DNA of 64,000 nucleotides from JAQVEM01 sp964610315 (GTDB lineage Bacteria; Actinomycetota; Humimicrobiia; Humimicrobiales; Humimicrobiaceae). Of the stretch, positions 36,363 through 44,678 are shown in pieces; the stretch's first letter is position 1, and each line of letters opens with the position of its first letter. Both the position numbers and the translations under genes were made by a program. The stretch spans positions 30,425-94,424 of the forward strand of contig CAZSVM010000007.1 of NCBI GenBank assembly GCA_964610315.1, written 5' to 3'. The notes under the pieces are model-generated. The model made no database searches. It was not told the DNA's origin and saw nothing but the letters and a program-made list of their open reading frames with translations.

Positions 36363-37778
36363 TTATTTATTCTTTTTGTTATTTATTTTCCTTCTGTTTT
36401 TGTATCTAACCGCACCATTTTTTATATTTTTTTGCTTTCCCCGCTCTATGGCTAGAGAGTTTGAAGGAACGTCCTGGTATATAACCGAACCTGCAGCCAC
36501 AATAGCTCCTTTCCCTATTTTAACCGGGGCTATAAGCATGGTATCGGAGCCAATAAATACATCGTCCCCGATAATAGTTTTACTCTTTTTAAAGCCATCA
36601 TAATTAACGGTAACCGATGAGGCCCCTATATTTACTCCGGATCCAATCCTGGTATCCCCTATATAACTAAGGTGAGGAACTTTACTGCCGCTGGCAATAT
36701 CGGATTTTTTAATTTCACAAAATGCTCCAATTTTAACGTTGTCTCCGACTACGGTATCAGGCCTTATATAACTGTAAGGTCCTATATTATTATTCCTGCC
36801 AATATGGGAACCTATTACTATAGAGGCATTTATCCTGGTTCCTTCACCTATGGCCGTATCGGTAATCTGGCAGAAAGGGCCTATTACTGAGTTCTTCCCG
36901 ATCATGGTTTTACCCCTGATAAAACAGGAGGGTTCTATGATTACGTCCTTTTCCACCATTACGGTACTCTCGATATAACATGAATGCGGATCCCTTATGG
37001 TAACCCCATTTTTCATCAGATTTTCATTGATTCTCTTTTTCATAATATCTTCCAGCTCGGAAAGCTGCAGCCGGTCATTAATACCCATGACCTCTGTATA
37101 ATCCGGAACCTTAAGACAGTTTACTTTTTTACCAGCCCCTACCAGCATTTCGATAATATCGGTAAGATAGTACTCATTCTGGGTATTTTGAGTTTTGATT
37201 TTCTGGATATTCTCAAACAAAGATTCTGTCCGGAAACAATAAATGGAAGAATTTACTTCGGATATCTTTTTTTCCCGGGCACTGGTATCGGTTTCTTCTA
37301 TGATTTTTGCTATATTGCCCTGCCTGTTTTTTACTATTCTTCCGTATCCCCGGGGATCGGGAAGCAGTAAAGTAATTAGAGAAGCTTCACTTTTTGATCT
37401 GTCTTTACTTTTTATTAATTTTTTTAAAATCTCCGCACCAATCAAAGGAGTATCAACAGGAAGTATAAGGATATCCTTTCCAAAATTACCCTTCTTTTTT
37501 TTGGCTGTATAAACAGCGTGAGCGGTACCAGACTGATCTTCCTGTACTATAATCTTAACTCCGGGAAAATTATTCTTTATATAATCACCCACCATTTCCT
37601 TTTTATGGCCGGTAATCACAAAAATATTTTTGGGATTTAATTCTCTGGCAGTGGATAATATGTAATATAGAAGGGGCCGTCCCAAAATTTGATGAAGAGC
37701 CTTGGGAACTTCTGATTTCATTCTTTTGCCTTTGCCGGCAGCTAAAATAAGTACCGTTAAATCTTTAGAAAGGTCCAT
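36363..37778 (-). CDS. glmU: bifunctional UDP-GlcNAc pyrophosphorylase/GlcN-1-P acetyltransferase
   Basis: 471 residues. The N-terminal uridyltransferase domain has LILAAGKGKRMKSEVPKALH (residues 10-29) and STAR-like loop SGTAHAVY. The C-terminal left-handed beta-helix (about 255-450) shows hexapeptide repeats such as IGPFCQI and IGSHIG, with the acetyltransferase residues in FCEIKKSDI and the SYIGDTRIG stretch. It makes UDP-GlcNAc for the cell wall. The tail is lysine/asparagine-rich. First of the glmU-prs-rplY-pth run. Confidence 0.95.
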   Translation of the reverse strand: MDLSKDLTVLILAAGKGKRMKSEVPKALHQILGRPLLYYILSTARELNPKNIFVITGHKKEMVGDYIKNNFPGVKIIVQEDQSGTAHAVYTAKKKKGNFGKDILILPVDTPLIGAEILKKLIKSKDRSKSEASLITLLLPDPRGYGRIVKNRQGNIAKIIEETDTSAREKKISEVNSSIYCFRTESLFENIQKIKTQNTQNEYYLTDIIEMLVGAGKKVNCLKVPDYTEVMGINDRLQLSELEDIMKKRINENLMKNGVTIRDPHSCYIESTVMVEKDVIIEPSCFIRGKTMIGKNSVIGPFCQITDTAIGEGTRINASIVIGSHIGRNNNIGPYSYIRPDTVVGDNVKIGAFCEIKKSDIASGSKVPHLSYIGDTRIGSGVNIGASSVTVNYDGFKKSKTIIGDDVFIGSDTMLIAPVKIGKGAIVAAGSVIYQDVPSNSLAIERGKQKNIKNGAVRYKNRRKINNKKNK

Positions 37779-37852
37779 TTTTTAAAGATTCCTACCAAAG
37801 ACTTTGTTTATTATTAAATACTATTAGATTGTAACATAAAAAAAATATTTAT

Positions 37853-38386
37853 CTAAGTACTATCATCCTTCTTTTCAAGATTTAAAAGAAATTCCTTCAA
37901 CTCCGGCCCACCGGCAAATCTGCCCACAGTACCATTACTTTTTATCACCCGGTGACAGGGAATAACCAGCATTGCCGGATTCCTGTTCAAGGCAGACCCG
38001 GCTGCTCTCCAGGCTTCCTTATAGCCGGAAATATTTGATAGTTCCTTATAGCTTATAGTTTTTCCATAGGGAACCGAAATTAACTTGCTCCAGACACTTT
38101 TTTGAAACTTCGTTCCCAGCAGGAATTCAACTTCAAAATCGATTTCTTTGATATTTCCGTTAAGATAATCGTTAATTGCTTTTTCAATCTCAGTTGATTT
38201 CTTAGGGATAAAAGAAATTAGCTGCGGGCCCTTGTAAATTTCTTTGATTTTATTTAAAAACACTTGAAAATCCTGCTTACTATCTCCCAGATACAGAATT
38301 ACTATCCGGCCGGCTTTTTTCTTCCATAAATAATACATCTTTCCGATGCGGGTTTTAAACTCGGATTTGTTTATATAATCTGTCAT
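37853..38386 (-). CDS. ogt: methylated-DNA-protein cysteine methyltransferase
   Basis: 177-residue suicide enzyme that removes methyl groups from O6-methylguanine. The active-site PCHRV is near residue 143, preceded by the helix-turn-helix YKEAWRAAGSALNRNPA and followed by GRFAGG. The N-terminal domain is poorly conserved, as is usual. It lies upstream of glmU on the same strand, 74 bases away. Confidence 0.92.
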   Translation of the reverse strand: MTDYINKSEFKTRIGKMYYLWKKKAGRIVILYLGDSKQDFQVFLNKIKEIYKGPQLISFIPKKSTEIEKAINDYLNGNIKEIDFEVEFLLGTKFQKSVWSKLISVPYGKTISYKELSNISGYKEAWRAAGSALNRNPAMLVIPCHRVIKSNGTVGRFAGGPELKEFLLNLEKKDDST

Positions 38387-38442
38387 AAAGCTTCACCTTA
38401 AAACCTTCCACCCATCATCAAAGCAGCCTTAAAAAAGGAGCC

Positions 38443-38634
38443 TTAACTGTTTAATTTAATAAAGTATTCTATGGATCTATCATAAGTTCTTTCGGCTCTG
38501 CTGTCGAAATAACAGGCCGGAAGCTCGCCCAATTTCCGGTGATAAGCAATGCAATCACAACAGACACCTTTTCTGGAGCAGGGTTCATAGGTACAATTAC
38601 AAATTTTTAGATTTCTTTCCTTGTTGCATTCCAT
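38443..38634 (-). CDS. DUF6485 cysteine-rich small protein
   Basis: 63-residue protein with seven cysteines. The pattern (CNCTYEPCSRKGVCCDCIAYHRKLGELPACYF) followed by AERTYDRSIEYFI matches the DUF6485 family of small putative metal-binding proteins in anaerobes. Function unknown. It lies just upstream of ogt on the same strand. Confidence 0.8.
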   Translation of the reverse strand: MECNKERNLKICNCTYEPCSRKGVCCDCIAYHRKLGELPACYFDSRAERTYDRSIEYFIKLNS

Positions 38635-38780
38635 ATTAATAGTCCCCTTCCCAATTAAGATAATCCTTTTCTTTTATCTGTTTTAATTCATTTGTTTATT
38701 TCATCTGTTTTAACTTGCCTGACTAACCGTAGGGCCCATAAAAACCAATTAAAATCAGTAAATTCCAGTAAATCCCACAG

Positions 38781-39344
38781 TCAGTATTCAATACCTTTTC
38801 TGGCTTTTATACCCCTGCCGAAAGCATGCTTTATTTCTTTCATTTCAGTTACCGTATCGGCAATATTTATCAGTTCCGCAGGGGCATTTCTCCCGGTCAG
38901 TACTATACAGATTTCTTCCGGTTTATTTTTCAAACAATTTATCACATCTTTTATTTCTAAAAATCCATAATCGATAAGATTATTTATTTCATCCAGTATG
39001 ACCATATCATACTGTCCGCTGTTAATCTTATCCCGGGCATATCCGAAAGATTCTGCTGCATTTTTAGCCATTTCTTCCGTAATTACTGGTTTTCCTTTTT
39101 CAAATCTTATAAACCCCATTCCCAGCTGCTCTATTTCAATTAAGGGTTTTAATTTTTCTATAATCTCCACCTCGCCCGATTTCCAGGGTCCCTTTATAAA
39201 CTGCAGGATAAGAACCCTCAAATTATTTCCGGCCGCCCTGAGGGCCAGCCCCAGCGCAGCGGTAGTCTTGCCTTTGCCGTTGCCTGTATTTATAAGTATG
39301 AGGCCGTCTTTAATATTTTTATCAGTATTATTTTTTTTATCCAT
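38781..39344 (-). CDS. cobO: cob(I)yrinic acid a,c-diamide adenosyltransferase
   Basis: 187-residue ATP:corrinoid adenosyltransferase of the CobA/CobO/BtuR type, which adds the upper adenosyl ligand in B12 synthesis and salvage. The P-loop NTGNGKGKTTAALG is at residues 18-31, followed by VLILQFIKGPWKSGE, MVILDEINN and the C-terminal FGRGIKARKGIEY. It probably belonged to the btuFCD-cobQ cobalamin operon upstream on the same strand, which an IS1595-type element now separates from it (53 bases from the cobO start to the element). Confidence 0.93.
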   Translation of the reverse strand: MDKKNNTDKNIKDGLILINTGNGKGKTTAALGLALRAAGNNLRVLILQFIKGPWKSGEVEIIEKLKPLIEIEQLGMGFIRFEKGKPVITEEMAKNAAESFGYARDKINSGQYDMVILDEINNLIDYGFLEIKDVINCLKNKPEEICIVLTGRNAPAELINIADTVTEMKEIKHAFGRGIKARKGIEY

Positions 39345-39408
39345 TGCCAGTTAAATTCTCTGATCAAGCATTATATGGCTTTAATATTTTATAATTCGGA
39401 ATTATCCC

Positions 39409-39438
39409 TTGACATACAACTAGTTTTTAATATATAAT
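39409..39438 (+). promoter_or_regulatory. consensus promoter of the transposase, inside the left end
   Basis: A perfect TTGACA (39409-39414) and a perfect TATAAT (39433-39438), 18 bases apart, begin right after the conserved terminal repeat. Downstream, a TATCAT/ATGATA dyad (39444-39461) overlaps the approach to the AGGAG ribosome site and might limit transposase translation. Confidence 0.65.
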
Positions 39439-39470
39439 ATTCTTATCATAAGTACATGATAGGAGTATAA

Positions 39471-40376
39471 ATGAATTATAAGGAGTTTTTAAAAAAGTTT
39501 CCAGACAATAACGCAATAATAAATTACTTCGTGGGAATAAGGTATCCAGAAGGCGTTATATGTCCCAAATGTAAAAGAAAAGAGGTGAAAAGAAGAAAAG
39601 ATAATCCCAAATTTTACCATTGTAAATTTTGCAACTACTCTTTTTCTGTGTTTAAGGACACAATATTTGAGCATACCTCTACTGACTTACAAAAATGGTT
39701 TTATGCCATTCATTTATTCTTAAATGCAAAGAAAGGAATATCTGCCAAACAGTTACAAAGAGAAATCGGAGTAACCTATAAATGTGCTTGGCGTATTCTT
39801 CACCAGATTAGAAAAGCTATGGAAGACAAGGACAATGATAAATTCTATGAAACCATAGTGGAGATAGATGAAACATATATCGGTGGAAAGCCGAGAAAGT
39901 CAAACAAAAGAGATGATGACAAAGGCGGTAAGGGTCTTAAAAGGGGAAGAGGTACAAGGATGACTCCGATTATCGCGGTATTGGACAGAGAGCATAGAAA
40001 AGTATTTGCAAAAGTAGCACTAAGAGATAAGAAAGGTCATAGGTTATCGGGAAGACAGTTAGTTGATATTCTAAATCAGGTCTGCAAGGGTAAGAATGTT
40101 GTTATATCAGATGAATATAGAGGATATAACGAACTCAGATATACTGATTATATTCATTTAAGGATTGACCATAACAAGATGTTTGTAGATGGTGATATCC
40201 ATACAAATACTATAGAGAGCTTTTGGGCAATAGTTAAAAGGGCAATTTATGGAATATATCATAGGGTATCAGTTAAATACTTACAGGATTATATTAATGA
40301 ATTTCAATTTAGGTATAATCATAGAAATATAGATGATAGCTTTGATTTGATATTAGGGAATTCTATCTTTGTTTAA
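39471..40376 (+). CDS. IS1595-family (ISXO2-like) transposase
   Basis: 301-residue transposase. An N-terminal zinc ribbon has cysteines at 31, 34, 51 and 54. The ISXO2-like catalytic domain has D133 (VEIDETYIGGK), D214 (VISDEYRGY) and E249 (HTNTIESFW), the DDE triad, and the conserved end YLQDYINEFQFRYNHR. It appears intact, with ribosome site AGGAG 5 bases before the ATG and a consensus promoter upstream. It is transcribed opposite to the host cobalamin genes. Confidence 0.95.
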   Translation: MNYKEFLKKFPDNNAIINYFVGIRYPEGVICPKCKRKEVKRRKDNPKFYHCKFCNYSFSVFKDTIFEHTSTDLQKWFYAIHLFLNAKKGISAKQLQREIGVTYKCAWRILHQIRKAMEDKDNDKFYETIVEIDETYIGGKPRKSNKRDDDKGGKGLKRGRGTRMTPIIAVLDREHRKVFAKVALRDKKGHRLSGRQLVDILNQVCKGKNVVISDEYRGYNELRYTDYIHLRIDHNKMFVDGDIHTNTIESFWAIVKRAIYGIYHRVSVKYLQDYINEFQFRYNHRNIDDSFDLILGNSIFV

Positions 40377-40381
40377 GTTAA

Positions 40382-40603
40382 ATGGAAAAATTAATTAATG
40401 AATATGAATGGTATCTCTGCAATAAAAAGAAATTGCTAAAAAAATATTTAAATAAATATCTTATAATTAAAGATAATACTATAATTAATTCATGTGATAA
40501 TTATGATGAAGCAAGACAAAAAGCTCTTAAAAAATATAAAATAGGAGATTTTATAATTCAGCAGGTATTAGCTAAAGAACCAATAATATTGGTATCGTGT
40601 TAG
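40382..40603 (+). CDS. DUF5678-like small protein, IS passenger
   Basis: 73 residues with the pattern of DUF5678 (a short strand-helix domain: KYLIIKDNTIINSCDNYDEARQKALKK, then IIQQVL). This domain is often encoded directly ahead of a retropepsin-like protease, as here. It starts 5 bases after the transposase stop and ends 3 bases before the protease gene, so the three form one transcript. Function unknown. Confidence 0.6.
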   Translation: MEKLINEYEWYLCNKKKLLKKYLNKYLIIKDNTIINSCDNYDEARQKALKKYKIGDFIIQQVLAKEPIILVSC

Positions 40604-40606
40604 TTT

Positions 40607-41035
40607 ATGTATAATCCAGGGGATTACCACATAATAACTAAAAAATATTCCTGCCTTGTTGATAGACCAATAACTAAAGTCAGGATTTATTTCATTGATA
40701 ATGATTTATGGCTAGAATGTAATGCATTATGGGATACAGGTACAAGCCATACGTTGGTTGCTGATAACCTTGTAGAGAAATATCAATTAAAATCTAATGG
40801 TGTAAGGAAGGTTTTACAAGCTGGGGGAAAGGAACCGGAATCTAAAGGCTGTTATCTAATCAACTTATACTTATCAAAGAATTTGTATTTAAATAAGATA
40901 AATATCTCCAGCATTAAATTGACAAAAGCAGATATTCTTATAGGTATGGATATTATTAAATGGGGTAACCTATTAATTGAAAATATTAATAATAAAACAG
41001 TTTTTACATTTGCATACCCAAAAGTGAAAGAGTAA
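40607..41035 (+). CDS. retropepsin-like aspartyl protease, IS passenger
   Basis: 142 residues resembling a single-domain retroviral-type aspartic protease. The catalytic D43-T44-G45 lies in CNALWDTGTSHTLVADNL, and the second conserved element ADILIGMDIIKWGNLLIEN is near residue 110. Such proteins act as homodimers. No membrane segment. It lies inside the IS1595 element downstream of the DUF5678-like gene. Role in the element unknown; it may be cargo rather than part of transposition. Confidence 0.75.
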   Translation: MYNPGDYHIITKKYSCLVDRPITKVRIYFIDNDLWLECNALWDTGTSHTLVADNLVEKYQLKSNGVRKVLQAGGKEPESKGCYLINLYLSKNLYLNKINISSIKLTKADILIGMDIIKWGNLLIENINNKTVFTFAYPKVKE

Positions 41036-41177
41036 GAAAGAATAAAATCGTTGATTATCTTTTCTAATTAAATGAGAAGATTTATTAATTTTATAAAACG
41101 TAAGTTAGCCAGTTTTTTATATCCAGAGATAAATATTCTTATAGCTAGAGATATTAGGGAGGCTTTTAGAAAATAGA

Positions 41178-41363
41178 CTATTTAATCTTAATTCTTAATT
41201 TATCTATTTCTTTAGCCATAACCAAGATTATATATTCAAGCATATTTATTGTTGTGTTGATACTACTATATGGATCTGTAGACCTATCAGATTTCCGTAA
41301 ACGTTCATCGGCATCATATTTTTCTTGGATATAATGCTCTAAGAGCTTAATTTCTTCAACCAT
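41178..41363 (-). CDS. small helical protein in the IS element
   Basis: 61-residue charged, helix-rich protein on the opposite strand to the transposase, with a GAAGGG ribosome-site-like sequence 8 bases before the ATG. It lies inside the right part of the element. No family recognised. Between it and the protease gene a 34-codon plus-strand frame (41072-41176) could encode an amphipathic peptide but has no clear ribosome site. Confidence 0.45.
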   Translation of the reverse strand: MVEEIKLLEHYIQEKYDADERLRKSDRSTDPYSSINTTINMLEYIILVMAKEIDKLRIKIK

Positions 41364-41611
41364 AATATTTCCCTTCTCTTGTTATATATATGCTATATTA
41401 TAGGTGATATTAAAAAAATTGTAGCAAATTGTATAAATTTGGATTTTACATATATTTTGGTATTAAATATATATAATTATAATTATTATAATTAATATAT
41501 ATAATATAATAGGTAAAGTAAGCAAATATGCCCATTATAGTGGGATTTTATATATTTATAGATTATTGTAGATAGTGGGATAATTCTCTTATAATTTATT
41601 ACCCCGATATT

Positions 41612-43249
41612 TCATAACTTATTATCCAGGATATTGTAAAATAATTCCATATCTATATTCTCTCTAAATATATCTGCCAGTCTGTTATATTGCTTATCTT
41701 TAAAATCACTGTATGACAACTCCTCTCCGCCATCATTATCGGATATTATATTATTCTTTTTCTCAAGTATATGTAAAATAAACTCTCTGATATGGTAATT
41801 GTCGAAAATACCATGAATGTAAGTTCCCAGTACCATACTGCCCGTATTGCTATCAAAGGTCAGAAATCCGTCATAAAAATCCGTGCTTTTATTTCTTCTT
41901 GAGCAAACTCTGAAGAGCGGTATCAATTTCGGAGAACTTCCTGTTAAAGCACCGGACTGGCCCATGTGTATTTCGTATCCTTTCATAGTCCCGGTTTTAT
42001 TTCCAATCAGCTTTCCGGATACGTCTTTTAAAGCAGGGTGATCGAGCACATCCTTGCTAATCTTAAATTCTATCTGGCGGATGTTTTTAGACTGCAAGAA
42101 ATTTGTTTCTATATCCATAAGCCCGATACCTTTTATGCTTTTGATATCTTTCGATTCACTCCTGAACTTATCCGTTATTTTCCTTCCCAGCATCTGAAAT
42201 CCGCCGCAAATACCCAGTATTACTACTCCCCTGCGGTACTGTTCTTTTATCTCCTCTTCCAGCCCTGATTTTCTTAAATATAACAAATCGTTAATGGTGC
42301 TCTTAGTTCCGGGTATAATAATCATATGAGGCTTTAAATTCTTTAGATCCTCCCTGTCTTTGATATAGGCCAGGTTAACTTCCTTTTCCAGCTCAAAAGC
42401 ATTAAAATCAGTGAAATTGGAAATATGCGGAAGATATATTACGGCAATTATTATTTTTTTCCTGCCGCCGGACATTCCGGTATTATTTAAAACATGTCTT
42501 CTGCCTTTTTCCTGTTCTATATTTACCGAATCTTCCTCCTCAATATATATGTCTTTAAAAAAAGGAATAGTTCCTATCACCGGAATCTTTAGCTTTTCAG
42601 CTATATAGTCATTACCGGGTTTTAAAAGATTTATATCCCCCCTGAATTTATTTATCAGCAGGCCTTTTATGTATTTCCTATATCCGGAGGGAAGAAGCTT
42701 CACCGTACCGTAGAAACTGGCAAACACTCCTCCTTTATCCACATCCCCCACCAGTATCACACCTGACCCGGCAATCTCTGCTACCCGCATATTTACTATA
42801 TCATTTTTCATAAGGTTTATTTCTGCGGGGCTGCCTGCTCCCTCTATTACTATATAGTCGAATCTTTTCTTCAGATCATCCAGTATCTCTCCTATTTTAT
42901 TTAAATAAAAACCCTTTTTTTCGTTGTACTCAACCGCACTCATATTTTTGACAACTTCTCCCATAAATATTATCTGTGCCTCTGTATCAGCCGTGGGTTT
43001 TATAAGTATGGGATTCATATAAACCTGAGGCTCCAACCCGCATGCTTCCGCCTGAACTACCTGGGCCCGGCCCATTTCCCCTCCCGAAGCGGTTACGTAT
43101 GAATTCAGTGCCATATTCTGGGATTTAAAGGGGCACACGCTGTATCCGTCCTGTTTAAGGATCCTGCATAGGGCAGCAACGGTTACGCTCTTTCCCACAT
43201 GCGAGCCGGTACCCTGAATCATAATTGACTTGGATCTTTTTTTTATCAT
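41612..43249 (-). CDS. cobQ: cobyric acid synthase
   Basis: 545-residue glutamine-dependent amidotransferase that amidates side chains b, d, e and g of adenosylcobyrinic a,c-diamide. The N-terminal dethiobiotin-synthase-like ATPase has GTGSHVGKS (residues 13-21), SQNMALNSYVT and IEGAGSPAEINL. The C-terminal class I glutaminase-like domain has VILGICGGFQMLG near residue 345 with the nucleophilic cysteine. The ATG overlaps the stop of the upstream ABC gene (ATGA), so the two are coupled. Its stop lies 24 bases from the IS1595 element. Confidence 0.95.
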   Translation of the reverse strand: MIKKRSKSIMIQGTGSHVGKSVTVAALCRILKQDGYSVCPFKSQNMALNSYVTASGGEMGRAQVVQAEACGLEPQVYMNPILIKPTADTEAQIIFMGEVVKNMSAVEYNEKKGFYLNKIGEILDDLKKRFDYIVIEGAGSPAEINLMKNDIVNMRVAEIAGSGVILVGDVDKGGVFASFYGTVKLLPSGYRKYIKGLLINKFRGDINLLKPGNDYIAEKLKIPVIGTIPFFKDIYIEEEDSVNIEQEKGRRHVLNNTGMSGGRKKIIIAVIYLPHISNFTDFNAFELEKEVNLAYIKDREDLKNLKPHMIIIPGTKSTINDLLYLRKSGLEEEIKEQYRRGVVILGICGGFQMLGRKITDKFRSESKDIKSIKGIGLMDIETNFLQSKNIRQIEFKISKDVLDHPALKDVSGKLIGNKTGTMKGYEIHMGQSGALTGSSPKLIPLFRVCSRRNKSTDFYDGFLTFDSNTGSMVLGTYIHGIFDNYHIREFILHILEKKNNIISDNDGGEELSYSDFKDKQYNRLADIFRENIDMELFYNILDNKL

Positions 43250-44565
43250 ATGATATCCGACTGTAAGTATTCCAATATTTGATTTATCTTTTTTACCGTT
43301 ACCGCCCCCTGTTCTATTATCTCTTTATAAAGCTTTTCCGCTTTACCGCCGGTATGATCCCTCTTGCCGATATCTTCATAATCCATGACTATTACTTTTT
43401 TTCCCATACCGGCAGCTTTTTTTACTGAAACCAGATTTAAAAAATTGCCATTTCCGAATTCTATTCCGGGTAAAATCACTATGTCGCTTGACTTAATGAA
43501 CCCGAGATTCTTGTTCTGTGTATCTGTGCTTATCGGAGAAAACGGTGCTTCATTTACATAGGGTATACCCAGCATTATTGCCGTATCCATATCGGTATCA
43601 AAGGTATTTACCACCCCACAGGATATTCTATAACCACCGTTATAAAGCAGATTAAGAATCTGAGACGCCGCTCCTCCGCCCCCTATAACATGTATCCTGA
43701 TACTTTTGCTTCCGGGCCTACTGGTAATACTCCAATCTATCTCAGGGCTGAAAATAGGGCTGACATAGAGTTTTCCGGTCACCGGATTCCTGCCCACAAA
43801 CACATCACTTCCGAATATATTCCTTATGTTAGCCCTGTTTACTATCTCCTCTCCGCTGCCAAAGCCAAAAATGCTGCCTTCTTTAAGCAACATTATTTTT
43901 CCGCCGCTCTGAAGTGCAAGGTTTATGTCATGAAAAATTCCTATTACGGTTTTATTTTCTTTTTTATTTAAATTTAAAAACAAATTCATAAATTCAATCT
44001 GAAAATTTATATCAAGATGAGAAGTCGGCTCATCTAGAAGCAGTACGGAGCTTTTCTGGGCCAGAGTCTGAGCCACGATCACTCTCTGCTTTTCACCCCC
44101 CGAAAGCTCGGTGAACTTTCTTTTTGCCATGGGCAATATTCCGGTTCTTTCCATGGCTTCATTTACCGCATCAAAATCTTCTCTTCCGCCCACTTCAAAT
44201 CTGGAGACATAGGGGTGCCTTCCCATCATAACCATTTCCGCTACCGTAAAGCTGAAACCCGGATTGGCATACTGGGGTACCACTCCCACCATTTTTGCGA
44301 TATCCCCGGGAGCCAGCTTTCTTATATCCTTTCCCCCGATCTCGATCTTTCCGGCATATCCGCTCAGAACTCCGCACATGAGATTTACCAGGGTACTTTT
44401 TCCCGCCCCGTTAGGGCCCAAGATTGAAATAAAGTTCCCCTCTTCCACATCGAAATCGATATTATCAAGAACTTTCCTGTAGTTATAGGAAAAGCTCAAA
44501 TTTCTTACGGAAATTATGTTTTTATTATCGATGTTTTTACTATTCATGTTTCTGCTGCTTTTCAT
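43246..44565 (-). CDS. btuD: B12-type ABC transporter ATPase with extra C-terminal domain
   Basis: 439 residues. The N-terminal FecE/BtuD-type ATPase (about 15-265) has Walker A GPNGAGKST (50-58), signature LSGGEKQRV and Walker B VLLLDEPTSHLD. About 175 further residues form a separate alpha/beta domain starting RIHVIGGGGAASQILNLLYNGGY, with VNTFDTDMDTAIMLGIPYVNEAPFS and DIVILPGIEFGNGN. This addition is not needed for transport and I do not recognise it firmly; its glycine-rich strand suggests a nucleotide or corrinoid-linked role. Third gene of the riboswitch-controlled btuF-btuC-btuD-cobQ operon. B12 is inferred from that context. Confidence 0.88.
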   Translation of the reverse strand: MKSSRNMNSKNIDNKNIISVRNLSFSYNYRKVLDNIDFDVEEGNFISILGPNGAGKSTLVNLMCGVLSGYAGKIEIGGKDIRKLAPGDIAKMVGVVPQYANPGFSFTVAEMVMMGRHPYVSRFEVGGREDFDAVNEAMERTGILPMAKRKFTELSGGEKQRVIVAQTLAQKSSVLLLDEPTSHLDINFQIEFMNLFLNLNKKENKTVIGIFHDINLALQSGGKIMLLKEGSIFGFGSGEEIVNRANIRNIFGSDVFVGRNPVTGKLYVSPIFSPEIDWSITSRPGSKSIRIHVIGGGGAASQILNLLYNGGYRISCGVVNTFDTDMDTAIMLGIPYVNEAPFSPISTDTQNKNLGFIKSSDIVILPGIEFGNGNFLNLVSVKKAAGMGKKVIVMDYEDIGKRDHTGGKAEKLYKEIIEQGAVTVKKINQILEYLQSDII

Positions 44566-44678
44566 ATCATATAAACATAGATCAGGCTAAATAAAATCAG
44601 CCAATCAAATCAATCGGGCCAGGCCAACGGAACCGCAGGCCAGTAAAAAATTAAATCAAATCGAATTAAATTTAAAAT

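Larger units (their letters stand above)
39397..41588 (+). mobile_element. IS1595-family element with passenger genes
   Basis: About 2.19 kb element between cobQ and cobO. The left end at 39399-39408 reads GAATTATCCC, and the right end at 41577-41586 carries its exact inverse. After a four-base mismatch both ends also share A-x-x-TACAA at the same offset, so this is an imperfect terminal repeat of about 21 bases. TTATAATT occurs at 39389-39396 and again at 41589-41596, flanking the repeats. This 8-bp duplication is the size made by IS1595 elements. The first and last two bases of the element are uncertain. Contents: transposase, a DUF5678-like gene, a retropepsin-like gene, a possible 34-codon frame and a 61-codon minus-strand gene. 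Confidence 0.72.

Noticed and set aside
41072..41176. A 34-codon plus-strand frame inside the IS1595 element, after the protease gene
   Set aside because: It could encode an amphipathic peptide, but no clear ribosome site is present and no homology is recognised. It is mentioned only in the neighbouring entry.
41461..41520. ATATATAATT-rich tract at the right side of the IS element
   Set aside because: This is low-complexity AT sequence rather than a structured repeat or origin; no initiator-box cluster is seen.
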